From the NCBI GenBank assembly GCA_016926925.1, contig JAFGNQ010000070.1:1-5412 (forward strand): 5,412 nucleotides of DNA, in the 5' to 3' direction. The DNA comes from Candidatus Aminicenantota bacterium (lineage in GTDB: Bacteria; Acidobacteriota; Aminicenantia; Aminicenantales; Aminicenantaceae). A program made the position numbers and the translations under genes. Of the stretch, positions 1 through 5,412 are shown piece by piece (positions within the stretch are counted from its first letter, which is position 1; every line of letters starts with the position of its first letter). The notes beneath the pieces are model-generated. The model was not told where the DNA came from. It ran no database searches and saw nothing but the letters and a program-made list of their open reading frames with translations.

Positions 1-51
1 CAACAATTTCATGCTCTTGCAGAAATTGAAAGGGAGTGGTATAAAAAATAG
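1..51 (+). CDS. 3' end of an upstream gene (partial, product unknown)
   Basis: Reading from base 1, the frame gives QQFHALAEIEREWYKK followed by TAG at 49-51. The charged, helix-like composition with a Trp-Tyr-Lys-Lys end looks like the C-terminus of a real protein. The other two plus frames give less protein-like text or an early stop. The stop lies 23 bases before the next start at 75, which would fit an operon. Sixteen residues are too few to name a family, and chance cannot be excluded. Confidence 0.4.
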   Translation, partial: QQFHALAEIEREWYKK

Positions 52-74
52 TTAAACCAATGAGAGGATAGCGA

Positions 75-257
75 ATGAGTGATGATGATAAAAAAATCGC
101 CTGTCATGTATGTAAAAAAATAGTCCCCAAAGCAGCCGCGGTTCATACTGAAGGGGCAGGATATGTTCTCCACTTTTGTGATACGAGTTGCCTCACTTTC
201 TGGGAGGAAAACAAAAAAGAGGATAACAAAGAGAAGCCCAAGAAAGGAAAGGATTGA
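75..257 (+). CDS. Small four-cysteine zinc-finger-like protein, DUF3330-like
   Basis: This 60-residue protein has a CxxC pair (C10, C13) and a CxxxC pair (C35, C39) with HFC at 33-35 and Trp at 43. The spacing and the pattern C-x2-C-K-x-I-x-P...YV-x-HFC-x3-C-x3-W resemble what I know of the DUF3330 family and, more loosely, the TRASH/MYM treble-clef metal-binding fingers. The four cysteines probably bind one zinc or another soft metal. The last 17 residues are a Lys/Glu/Asp-rich tail with no predicted fold. There is no signal peptide, so it should be cytoplasmic. The ATG at 75 is preceded by GAGAGGA (62-68) at good spacing. TRASH-type fingers often accompany metal transporters or metal-responsive regulators, so a metal-sensing or chaperone role for the permease downstream is plausible. 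That role is inferred only; the molecular function of DUF3330 proteins is not established to my knowledge. Confidence 0.85.
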   Translation: MSDDDKKIACHVCKKIVPKAAAVHTEGAGYVLHFCDTSCLTFWEENKKEDNKEKPKKGKD

Positions 258-473
258 CTTCTTTCTTTCAGGGAAGAACAATCGTCCTTATAATTCAGGT
301 CGGTTTCGCCTTCCTTCCCATTCATCAGGCCCTGCTCAGGCTGCCTTGATTCGGGGTTCAGGCGTATATTGTGACGGCGTCAGGTGCGCGATTGTCGCAT
401 GTTGCCTCGGTTAAAGGCCGTGGTGAGTTTTTTCAAAATAAGAGGATGGACAGGCTTGCACAGAGGAGGAGGA
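258..473 (+). other. 216-base non-coding gap between the Cys protein and the permease
   Basis: I see no convincing gene here. It contains a perfect TATAAT (289-294) but no good -35 box 16-18 bases upstream, so a promoter is only possible. An imperfect stem pairs 343-349 with 358-363 (one bulged T) but no T-tract follows, so it is not a convincing terminator. An exact palindrome TGACGGCGTCA lies at 372-382, followed by a short GCGA-TTG-TCGC stem (388-398). The gap is long for a tight operon and could hold a promoter or operator for the permease and nuclease genes. It could also be the remains of a lost gene. Confidence 0.5.
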
Positions 474-1040
474 ATGAAAGATCCGGCTGAACCTCAAGCC
501 CCCAACCTCAAAGTTCCCACAATGGCTAAAAAAAGGAGATCGAATATGCTCATCCCTACTGTAATCATGGCGGCCCTGGCTGTTGTTGCTCTTCTTCTTG
601 GATACTTTGGGGGTGAAGGACAGCATCTCAAAGGCCTAAAAGTTTCCTTTAAGATGACGATTGAAATCCTCCCGCTTTTGATATTTGCTTTCATTCTGGC
701 TGGAATGGTGCAGGTTTTGCTCCCGGAAGCCCAGATTTCACGATGGATCGGTGCCGAATCCGGTATAAGAGGATTGTTGGTCGGCACTCTTGCAGGAGGC
801 ATCACGCCAGGAGGTCCTTACGTGAGCCTTCCTCTTGCAGCAGGATTGTTGAGAGCCGGGGCTGGATTCGGTACTATGGTGGCCTTCATGACGGCCTGGT
901 CCTTGTGGGCGGTCGGTCGTATACCTATGGAAGTTGGGATATTGGGTTGGAAGTTTACTTTTATCCGTCTTGCTTGTACGTTTTTCTTCCCTCCGATAGC
1001 AGGCTTTATCGCCGAGACACTCTTTTCCGGAATGAAGTGA
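474..1040 (+). CDS. Half-size permease, YraQ/ArsP_1 (DUF318, PF03773) type
   Basis: This is an integral inner-membrane protein of 188 residues from the ATG at 474. Hydrophobic segments lie at about 26-44, 62-83, 97-122, 131-147 and 161-183. The centre carries the family-like signature GTLAGGITPGGP (104-115), then PLAAGLLRAGAG, TAWSLW and RIPMEVGILG. Full-length members of this permease family are usually about 300-350 residues with two similar halves. This one corresponds to a single half and presumably dimerises. The substrate is unknown; relatives include the methylarsenite exporter ArsP, but that specificity cannot be assumed. Two starts are plausible: ATG 474 behind GAGGAGGAGG (463-472) and ATG 546 behind AAGGAG (533-538) with a 7-base spacer. 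The latter gives 164 residues and removes a hydrophilic, KKRR-containing extension. The frame is also open upstream to an ATG at 384 with no good ribosome site. The next gene begins 34 bases after the stop, which suggests co-transcription. Confidence 0.85.
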   Translation: MKDPAEPQAPNLKVPTMAKKRRSNMLIPTVIMAALAVVALLLGYFGGEGQHLKGLKVSFKMTIEILPLLIFAFILAGMVQVLLPEAQISRWIGAESGIRGLLVGTLAGGITPGGPYVSLPLAAGLLRAGAGFGTMVAFMTAWSLWAVGRIPMEVGILGWKFTFIRLACTFFFPPIAGFIAETLFSGMK

Positions 1041-1074
1041 GCTTCGATACTCAAACACGGAAGGAGAATTTGCT

Positions 1075-2475
1075 TTGAAATTAAAATTCTTGGGTGCGGC
1101 ACAACAGGTAACCGGATCGTGTACCTATCTCGAGGCTGGAGGTCTACGCATACTCGTGGACTGCGGACAATACCAGGAGCGGGATTATCTCTCCAGGAAC
1201 TGGGATCCTCTTCCTGTGCCTGCTGAAAGCATCGATTTTCTCGTTCTCACACATGTTCATCTGGATCATTCCGGCCTGATTCCCAAGCTTGTGAGAGAGG
1301 GTTTTTCCGGTCACATTTTGACCACATCCGCCTCACAGGACATGCTTCCCATTGTGCTCCTCGATGCAGCCAGAATACACGAAGAAGACGCTGCTTACAA
1401 AAAGAAAAGGCACAAAAAGGAAGGACGAAAAGGCCCTTATCCCGAGGTCCCGCTTTTCACACTTGAGGATGCCCAAAAATCGCTCCCGCAAATCCAAGAT
1501 GTTGCCTACGGCAAGCTCCACCGTCTCAATGCCTCCGTTGGCCTCCGTTTGCATGATGCCGGCCATATCCTCGGCTCAGCTATGGTTGAATTTATTGTCG
1601 AGGAAAAAGGAGAACAAAGAACGCTTGTTTTTTCTGGTGACATAGGGCAGTGGGACAAACCTTTGATCCGCGATCCCTCTGTCTTTGAACAGGCAGATTA
1701 TCTCGTCATGGAATCGACCTACGGAGACCGAAGACATGAGGACTATGACAGCACGGAAGTCCTGATGAGGAGTGTCATTACAGAGACGGTCTCTGCCGGA
1801 GGGAATGTCATCATTCCTACGTTTGCCATCGAACGCGCTCAGGAAGTTCTGTATTGTTTGAGTCAGTTGGAAAGAAAAGATCTCATTCCTTTCCTTATGG
1901 TCTTTCTAGACAGCCCGATGGCGGTAGATATCACGCATGTGTTCCTGAGACACAAAGATGTTCTGGATCGAGAAACCCAATCTTTGTTCGCAGAAGGCAA
2001 ATCGCCGTTCGGCTTTCCCGGATTGAGGCTTGTCCAATCCGTGGAACAGTCCAAAGCGATCAATTCGATCAGGGGCTCCTGCATTGTCATGGCCGGATCA
2101 GGAATGTGCACGGGAGGTCGGATCAAACATCACCTCGTTCAGAATATCCACAGACCGGAGTCCACCATACTCTTCGTAGGGTATCAGGCAAACGGAACTT
2201 TGGGGAGGCATATTGTGGACGGGAAAAAAGAAGTCCGAATCCACGGCCAAATGTATCCTGTCCGGGCTCGAATCGAGCGGATCTACGGCTTTTCCGCTCA
2301 TGCAGATAACGCCACGTTGATCAGGTGGCTGAGTCACATCAAATCCCCGCCCAGAAACGTGTTTCTAACCCACGGAGAAAAAAAAGCCGCTGCCGCCTTG
2401 GCGAAGAGGATTCGAACTCAGTATAGCTGGAATGTACGCATCCCCCGCTATCTGGAAGAATTCGTCCTCTCATGA
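1075..2475 (+). CDS. MBL-fold/beta-CASP RNA metallo-hydrolase with RMMBL domain
   Basis: This 466-residue cytoplasmic enzyme belongs to the CPSF-73/TTHA0252-like group of zinc-dependent ribonucleases. The whole active site is visible. THVHLDHSG supplies H60, H62, D64 and H65, DAGHILGS supplies H164, and FSGDIG supplies D189. ESTYGD is beta-CASP motif A (E213), FSAHAD is motif B (H409) and THGE is motif C (H433). By analogy with CPSF-73, these residues bind two zinc ions and cut RNA phosphodiesters. The order is an MBL half, a beta-CASP cap (about 210-360, with PTFAIERAQE, LDSPMA and GSGMCTGGR), then the RMMBL segment (about 365-435). A Lys/Arg-rich stretch at 109-119 is suitable for RNA contact. 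The length is normal for bacterial single-domain members without KH domains. The start is TTG at 1075 behind AAGGAG (1061-1066), spacer 8. RNA is the probable substrate, but the natural target is unknown. It follows the permease by 34 bases, probably in the same transcript. Confidence 0.93.
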   Translation: MKLKFLGAAQQVTGSCTYLEAGGLRILVDCGQYQERDYLSRNWDPLPVPAESIDFLVLTHVHLDHSGLIPKLVREGFSGHILTTSASQDMLPIVLLDAARIHEEDAAYKKKRHKKEGRKGPYPEVPLFTLEDAQKSLPQIQDVAYGKLHRLNASVGLRLHDAGHILGSAMVEFIVEEKGEQRTLVFSGDIGQWDKPLIRDPSVFEQADYLVMESTYGDRRHEDYDSTEVLMRSVITETVSAGGNVIIPTFAIERAQEVLYCLSQLERKDLIPFLMVFLDSPMAVDITHVFLRHKDVLDRETQSLFAEGKSPFGFPGLRLVQSVEQSKAINSIRGSCIVMAGSGMCTGGRIKHHLVQNIHRPESTILFVGYQANGTLGRHIVDGKKEVRIHGQMYPVRARIERIYGFSAHADNATLIRWLSHIKSPPRNVFLTHGEKKAAAALAKRIRTQYSWNVRIPRYLEEFVLS

Positions 2476-2503
2476 TCGGCACTTCTTCTTGAGCGGAAGC
2501 CGA
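2476..2503. terminator. Weak hairpin between convergent genes, possible terminator
   Basis: TCGGC (2476-2480) pairs with GCCGA (2499-2503). After a two-base bulge the stem continues with TTC (2483-2485) against GAA (2496-2498), leaving a ten-base loop. It starts immediately after the nuclease stop codon. No proper T-tract follows on either strand. An alternative stem AGCCG/CGGCT (2498-2502 with 2514-2518) competes with it. It is the only terminator candidate in the 41-base gap, and it is weak. Confidence 0.25.
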
Positions 2504-2516
2504 AACTGCTTTACGG

Positions 2517-3872
2517 CTAGAATCTCAAGGTGAAGGTCGTCTGAGTGCCGGGTTTCGAATAGACGTTGATCGATCCGTTGTGCAGTCCCATAATCTGGCG
2601 CGAAAGGCTCAGCCCGATTCCCGAACCGCCTGCTTTCGTCGAGAAAAATGGAATGAAAATTTTTTCCAGGTTATCACCGGAAATCCCTGGTCCGTTATCT
2701 GAAATTTGCATGATGATGCGTCCGCGGTCATCCAGATGAGCCCTGAGCAGAATTTTGGCATCATCCTGGTTTTCCAAAGCCTGAAGTGCGTTCAAAAGAA
2801 GATTTATGAGAACCTGTTCGATGAGTTCCGGATCTGCGGTGAGCTCGAGCGTATTGGGTTCCACTCCGGCTGCGAAATCGATTCTTTTGTCCTTGATGTT
2901 GGCCTGCATGAGCTTTTCAACTCGGTCGAAGAGTTCTTGTACAGGAAATATCTGAAAACTCGGCTTAGGAATGAGTGTAAGGTTCCGGTAGGCGTCGACG
3001 AAGTGGAGCAATCCCTGGCTTCTTTTTTGAATCGTACTCACGGCTTGCCGCATGTCATCCAGAGTTTCTTTTTCCGATTCATTCAGAGTTTGCGCAGCGG
3101 GGAAGTTTTCAATGAGCAGCTCTTTCATGGTCGAGGCCAGAGAGGAAATCGGAGTGATGGAGTTCATGATTTCATGGGTGAGGACTCGGATGAGTTTCTG
3201 CCAGGCTTCAATTTCGGTTTTTTCGAGCTCACTGTGTATATTCTGGATGGAAACAAGAGAGATCGCCTGCCCTCCAAGCTTGAATTCCGTGGCATAGAGT
3301 GCTAAATGCAGCGACTCTCCTTTGTCTTCGACTTTGACGAGAGCTCTTTCTTTAGGTCCGAGCTGAAGAAACCTGTCAACGAGTGGCTTGCTGAAGGGCT
3401 CGAGAAATTTGAGGTTTTTTAAGCGCGGGACATTGAGAAGCCGTTTGGCGGCGGTGTTGATGAGTTCGACATCTCCGTTTTTCTGGAAGGCTATAAGCCC
3501 GACTCCTATGTGTTGGACCACGGTTTGGAGATAGTGATAGTGTTCTTCTTTTTCCGAGCGCGCTTTACGGAATGCATCACAGACATCATTGAAGGCATTT
3601 CTCAATTCTGAAAAAGTCGAGCCCCGTCCGTCATCTTTGAATGTTTGGGAAAAATCTGCGTATTTGATGGATTGGAAAAAGCGCGAGAGATCTCTGTTCG
3701 TTGTCTCCGTGTAGCGAATCAATGCATAGACCTGATAAAGAATCAGGACTGCTGTTATTAAGAGGGCGGCGAAGAGTTGGGTTCGGAAAATGAGATAGAA
3801 TAGCAGAACAAGAGAGATCCCGAGCAGCAAGATCCTGGCTGTGACCTGGGTGCGGAAGCGTTTATAGACCAT
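2517..3872 (-). CDS. Membrane-bound sensor histidine kinase (NtrY-like)
   Basis: This 451-residue kinase should autophosphorylate on H233 and pass the phosphate to the regulator encoded just upstream. Two hydrophobic helices (about 13-29 and 33-51) are separated by only a few residues, so there is almost no periplasmic sensor. Residues 52-110 form a HAMP-like, charged helical linker, and 112-212 look like a PAS-type sensing region. The H-box is LTHEIMNSITPI (H233). The N-box is QVLINLLLNALQAL (N357, N361), followed by DNGPGI (392-397), FIPFFSTK (406-413) and GGSGIGLSLSRQI (415-427). All catalytic boxes look intact. The start chosen is ATG at 3872, 11 bases inside the end of the regulator gene, with a weak GGA ribosome site, so translation is probably coupled to the regulator. 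The frame stays open further upstream to 4079, but that part lies over the regulator's coding sequence. The signal sensed is unknown. Confidence 0.93.
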   Translation of the reverse strand: MVYKRFRTQVTARILLLGISLVLLFYLIFRTQLFAALLITAVLILYQVYALIRYTETTNRDLSRFFQSIKYADFSQTFKDDGRGSTFSELRNAFNDVCDAFRKARSEKEEHYHYLQTVVQHIGVGLIAFQKNGDVELINTAAKRLLNVPRLKNLKFLEPFSKPLVDRFLQLGPKERALVKVEDKGESLHLALYATEFKLGGQAISLVSIQNIHSELEKTEIEAWQKLIRVLTHEIMNSITPISSLASTMKELLIENFPAAQTLNESEKETLDDMRQAVSTIQKRSQGLLHFVDAYRNLTLIPKPSFQIFPVQELFDRVEKLMQANIKDKRIDFAAGVEPNTLELTADPELIEQVLINLLLNALQALENQDDAKILLRAHLDDRGRIIMQISDNGPGISGDNLEKIFIPFFSTKAGGSGIGLSLSRQIMGLHNGSINVYSKPGTQTTFTLRF

Positions 3873-5238
3873 ATTTTTCCAGGCGACGATAGAGGGATGT
3901 TCTGGATAGTCCCAATTCCTTAGAGGCTTGACTGATGTTGCCCCCGTGTTTGCTGAGGGCGCGCCGGATGGTCGCCTTCTCAACTTCTTCCAGGTTGTAG
4001 GTATCAAGCAGAATGCCCTCGCCTTTTGCTTCAGATGACGGAAAGAGGAAATCCGTCGGCTGAAGGACGGATGAGTCACTCATGATGACAGCCCTTTCAA
4101 TGGCGTGCTGAAGTTCGCGAATATTGCCCGGCCAGTGATACTTTTCCAGCTTTTTCAGTGTTCCTGCACTGGTTCTTTTTTGTGGCTTGCTGTATTTCTT
4201 TGAGTAAATCTTTAAAAAATGATCGACCAAAAGCATGACGTCTTCGTTCCTATCGCGAAGCGGCGGGATTTGAATTTCCACCGTATTGATTCGATAGAGA
4301 AGGTCCTGTCGGAATTTGTTGGCAGCGACCATCTCATGGATGGGCAAATTGGTTGCACAGATAAGGCGGACATCAATGGGAAGAATTTTGTTTGACCCGA
4401 GCCGGGTTACGGTCCGCGTCTCGATGACACCTAGAAGCTTTGCCTGCAGGGTCAGCGGAAGGTTGCCGATTTCGTCAAGAAAAAGGGTTCCTCCCGAAGC
4501 GACTTCAAATCGGCCGGCCCTGTTATCTTTGGCATCTGTAAATGCACCCTTGACGTGCCCGAAGAGCTCGCTCTCAAAAAGCGTTTCACTCAACGCTCCC
4601 ATGTCGACGGAAATGAACACCTCATCCGCCCGTGGAGACTGACGGTGAAGGGCTCTGGCCACAAGTTCTTTTCCTGTTCCGTTTTCTCCCAGGATCAGCA
4701 CATTAGCATCCGTTTGTGCGACTTTAGTGATGGTGGCGAAGACATCATGGATCGCCCTGCTGTTGCCGATAAAGTCATGGAAAGGCTGGTCAAGATCCGC
4801 GCTCAATTGTTTTTGGCGCGATCTCAGGTTTTCGGCTTCGTTTCTTGAGAGACGAAGATTGATGGCAGTATTGAATGTGGCCAGGAACTGCTCGTTCTGC
4901 CAGGGCTTAAGAATAAAATCCGTAGCTCCTTCTTTTATGGCTTTTACGGCCATCCCCACGTCACCGAAAGCAGTGATGAGCACAACGATGGCGGAAGGAT
5001 CTGCTTCGAGAATCTTATCGAGCCAGTAAAATCCTTCGGTGCCGTTCGTCGCCCCCGTAGCGAAATTCATATCCAGAAAGACGACATCGTAGGTCTCATT
5101 TTTTAGAAGGGTCGGTAAGGAGTTGGGGGATTTTTCCGTATGCACTTCTGCGGCGTATTGTTTAAGAAACAGCCTGGCGGCTTGAAGGATGTCTTCATCA
5201 TCATCAACTATCAGAATCTTACCTTTCTTTTTTTTCAT
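3862..5238 (-). CDS. Sigma-54-dependent response regulator (NtrC family)
   Basis: This 458-residue regulator has three domains. The receiver (about 6-125) has the acidic pocket DDD (12-14), phospho-acceptor D56, T89 and K111. The AAA+ sigma-54 activation domain (about 155-385) has Walker A GENGTGKE (184-191), the loop-1 motif GAFTDA (231-236), Walker B TLFLDEIGN (251-259) and an arginine-finger region FRQDLLYR (309-316). The Fis-type helix-turn-helix is at the C-terminus (about 433-457, NISQASKELGLSRTSLYRRL). It should bind enhancer DNA, oligomerise on phosphorylation and use ATP to open sigma-54 promoters. The ATG at 5238 is chosen because AAGGA (5247-5251) lies 8 bases before it. An in-frame TTG at 5268 lies inside the -12 box of the predicted promoter, so it is unlikely to be the start. 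Loop 1 reads GAFTDA instead of the commoner GAFTGA, and the receiver has a long Gly-rich loop after D56. The downstream kinase gene overlaps by 11 bases and is the likely partner. Confidence 0.95.
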   Translation of the reverse strand: MKKKKGKILIVDDDEDILQAARLFLKQYAAEVHTEKSPNSLPTLLKNETYDVVFLDMNFATGATNGTEGFYWLDKILEADPSAIVVLITAFGDVGMAVKAIKEGATDFILKPWQNEQFLATFNTAINLRLSRNEAENLRSRQKQLSADLDQPFHDFIGNSRAIHDVFATITKVAQTDANVLILGENGTGKELVARALHRQSPRADEVFISVDMGALSETLFESELFGHVKGAFTDAKDNRAGRFEVASGGTLFLDEIGNLPLTLQAKLLGVIETRTVTRLGSNKILPIDVRLICATNLPIHEMVAANKFRQDLLYRINTVEIQIPPLRDRNEDVMLLVDHFLKIYSKKYSKPQKRTSAGTLKKLEKYHWPGNIRELQHAIERAVIMSDSSVLQPTDFLFPSSEAKGEGILLDTYNLEEVEKATIRRALSKHGGNISQASKELGLSRTSLYRRLEKYGL

Positions 5239-5263
5239 TGCTTTTTTCCTTGAGGTCTTGTTC

Positions 5264-5279
5264 TGCAAAATTTATGCCA
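5264..5279 (-). promoter_or_regulatory. Sigma-54 (-24/-12) promoter of the response regulator-kinase operon
   Basis: Read on the minus strand, TGGCATAAATTTTGCA matches the consensus TGGCAYRNNNNTTGCW at every constrained position, with the required 10 bases between GG and GC. Transcription would start near 5251-5253. That places the AAGGA ribosome site almost at the 5' end and the ATG at about +15. Such a short leader is possible but tight. The downstream gene is itself a sigma-54 activator, so this suggests autoregulation. Confidence 0.65.
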
Positions 5280-5280
5280 T

Positions 5281-5298
5281 ATGCCTGATAAAAGGCAT
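5281..5298. repeat. Inverted repeat ATGCC-N8-GGCAT next to the -24 box
   Basis: Perfect five-base arms (5281-5285 and 5294-5298) surround TGATAAAA. A further ATGCC copy at 5274-5278 overlaps the -24 element. Being directly against the promoter, it could be an operator or simply a small hairpin. Five-base arms are short and chance is a real alternative. Confidence 0.35.
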
Positions 5299-5351
5299 TA
5301 TCCATATTCTCCGTGTATTCCTGTAGAGATTGCTTTTTATTTCTTATGGAC

Positions 5352-5403
5352 GACAGTTCATATTTTATCTGAGGTAACTGTCCGCTATCGTACAGTATCT
5401 GTT
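5352..5403. promoter_or_regulatory. Cluster of ACAGTT dyads, candidate enhancer (UAS) sites
   Basis: GACAGTT (5352-5358) and AACTGTC (5376-5382) form a perfect 7-base inverted repeat with a 17-base spacer. ACTGT (5377-5381) and ACAGT (5392-5396) form a second dyad with a 10-base spacer. ACAGTATCTGT (5392-5402) is an 11-base palindrome. The cluster lies about 100-150 bases upstream of the predicted sigma-54 start site, the usual place for activator-bound enhancers. Binding by the regulator encoded here is inferred from position only. Confidence 0.4.
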
Positions 5404-5412
5404 ATATCAGCG

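Larger units (their letters stand above)
5219..5412 (-). pseudogene. Possible 3' remnant of an upstream gene, frame-disrupted
   Basis: On the minus strand one frame is open for 60 codons (5401 down to 5222) and ends at TAA 5219-5221, overlapping the regulator start by 20 bases. Its text is protein-like (LYDSGQLPQIKYELSS, then LQEYTENM and AFYQAYGI, with a Lys/Glu-rich end). The heptad-like spacing faintly recalls the C-terminal helices of TolC-family outer-membrane proteins, but this is a weak guess. It has an in-frame TAA at 5402-5404 and no ATG, GTG or TTG before the ATG at 5305. A neighbouring frame at the window edge reads ADITD, and skipping one base near 5396 would join the two. A frameshifted or decayed gene, a sequencing error, or mere chance in AT-rich promoter DNA are all possible. 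From ATG 5305 only 28 residues would be made. Confidence 0.3.

Noticed and set aside
60..71. Three-codon ORF (ATG AGA GGA TAG) before the Cys protein
   Set aside because: It overlaps the ribosome site of the next gene, has no ribosome site of its own, and is easily explained by chance.
346..370. TTGATT/TATATT as a sigma-70 promoter
   Set aside because: The spacer is only 13 bases, too short for a normal -35/-10 pair.
9..414. Overlapping open frames on both strands across the Cys protein gene
   Set aside because: None carries a domain or a good ribosome site, while the frame at 75-257 has conserved-looking cysteines and a Shine-Dalgarno sequence.
445..460. Possible sigma-54 promoter before the permease (TGG...TTGCA)
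   Set aside because: TGG at 447-449 and TTGCA at 456-460 are two bases too close, and sigma-54 spacing is strict.
2706..3305. Open frame of 199 codons on the plus strand
   Set aside because: It lies antisense inside the kinase gene, whose catalytic motifs are clear on the other strand. The translated text has no recognisable domain.
3873..4079. N-terminal extension of the kinase frame
   Set aside because: The frame is open here only because it overlaps the regulator's HTH-encoding region. The extension is basic, low in protein-like features, and precedes the natural start at 3872.
5278..5290. IHF-like site (TATCAGGCATATG, minus strand) between enhancer and promoter
   Set aside because: It has one mismatch to the degenerate IHF consensus and overlaps the -24 box, where IHF bending would obstruct the polymerase.

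Overview
The window has two convergent halves. The plus-strand half (1-2475) carries the likely 3' tip of an upstream gene, a small four-cysteine DUF3330-like protein, a half-size membrane permease of the YraQ/ArsP_1 (DUF318) type, and a complete metallo-beta-lactamase/beta-CASP ribonuclease-like protein. The minus-strand half (2517-5412) carries a two-component system: an NtrC-family sigma-54-dependent response regulator followed, with an 11-base overlap, by its membrane-anchored sensor histidine kinase. A short 41-base gap with a weak hairpin separates the two converging 3' ends.

The best-supported regulatory signal is a match at every constrained position to the -24/-12 sigma-54 promoter consensus (5264-5279, minus strand), just upstream of the response regulator's ATG. 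Further upstream lies a cluster of ACAGTT-type dyads (5352-5403), at a distance typical for enhancer sites bound by sigma-54 activators. Since the downstream gene encodes a sigma-54 activator, positive autoregulation is the simplest reading. This is inference.

Organism: a Gram-negative bacterium with sigma-54 signalling and good Shine-Dalgarno sequences (one gene starts with TTG). The half-size permease with a DUF3330-like partner, the beta-CASP protein and the NtrC/NtrY-like pair would fit Desulfobacterota (former Deltaproteobacteria) or a relative. The response regulator and kinase also resemble a subfamily that I recall from Bacteroidota. I cannot fix the lineage from sequence alone.

How the parts may work together: the kinase (two membrane helices, almost no extracytoplasmic loop, a PAS-like region) would sense a membrane or cytoplasmic signal. 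It would phosphorylate the regulator, which would activate sigma-54 promoters, including its own. The plus-strand genes look like a metal/metalloid or small-solute handling pair (Cys protein plus permease) followed by an RNA-processing enzyme; nothing in the sequence shows that they are targets of the two-component system. At the right edge an open frame that looks like the end of another protein has no usable start and an in-frame stop; it may be a decayed or frameshifted gene. I see no mobile element, tRNA, rRNA or CRISPR array, and no clearly new system. The most interesting points are the autoregulatory promoter architecture and the DUF3330/permease/beta-CASP cluster.
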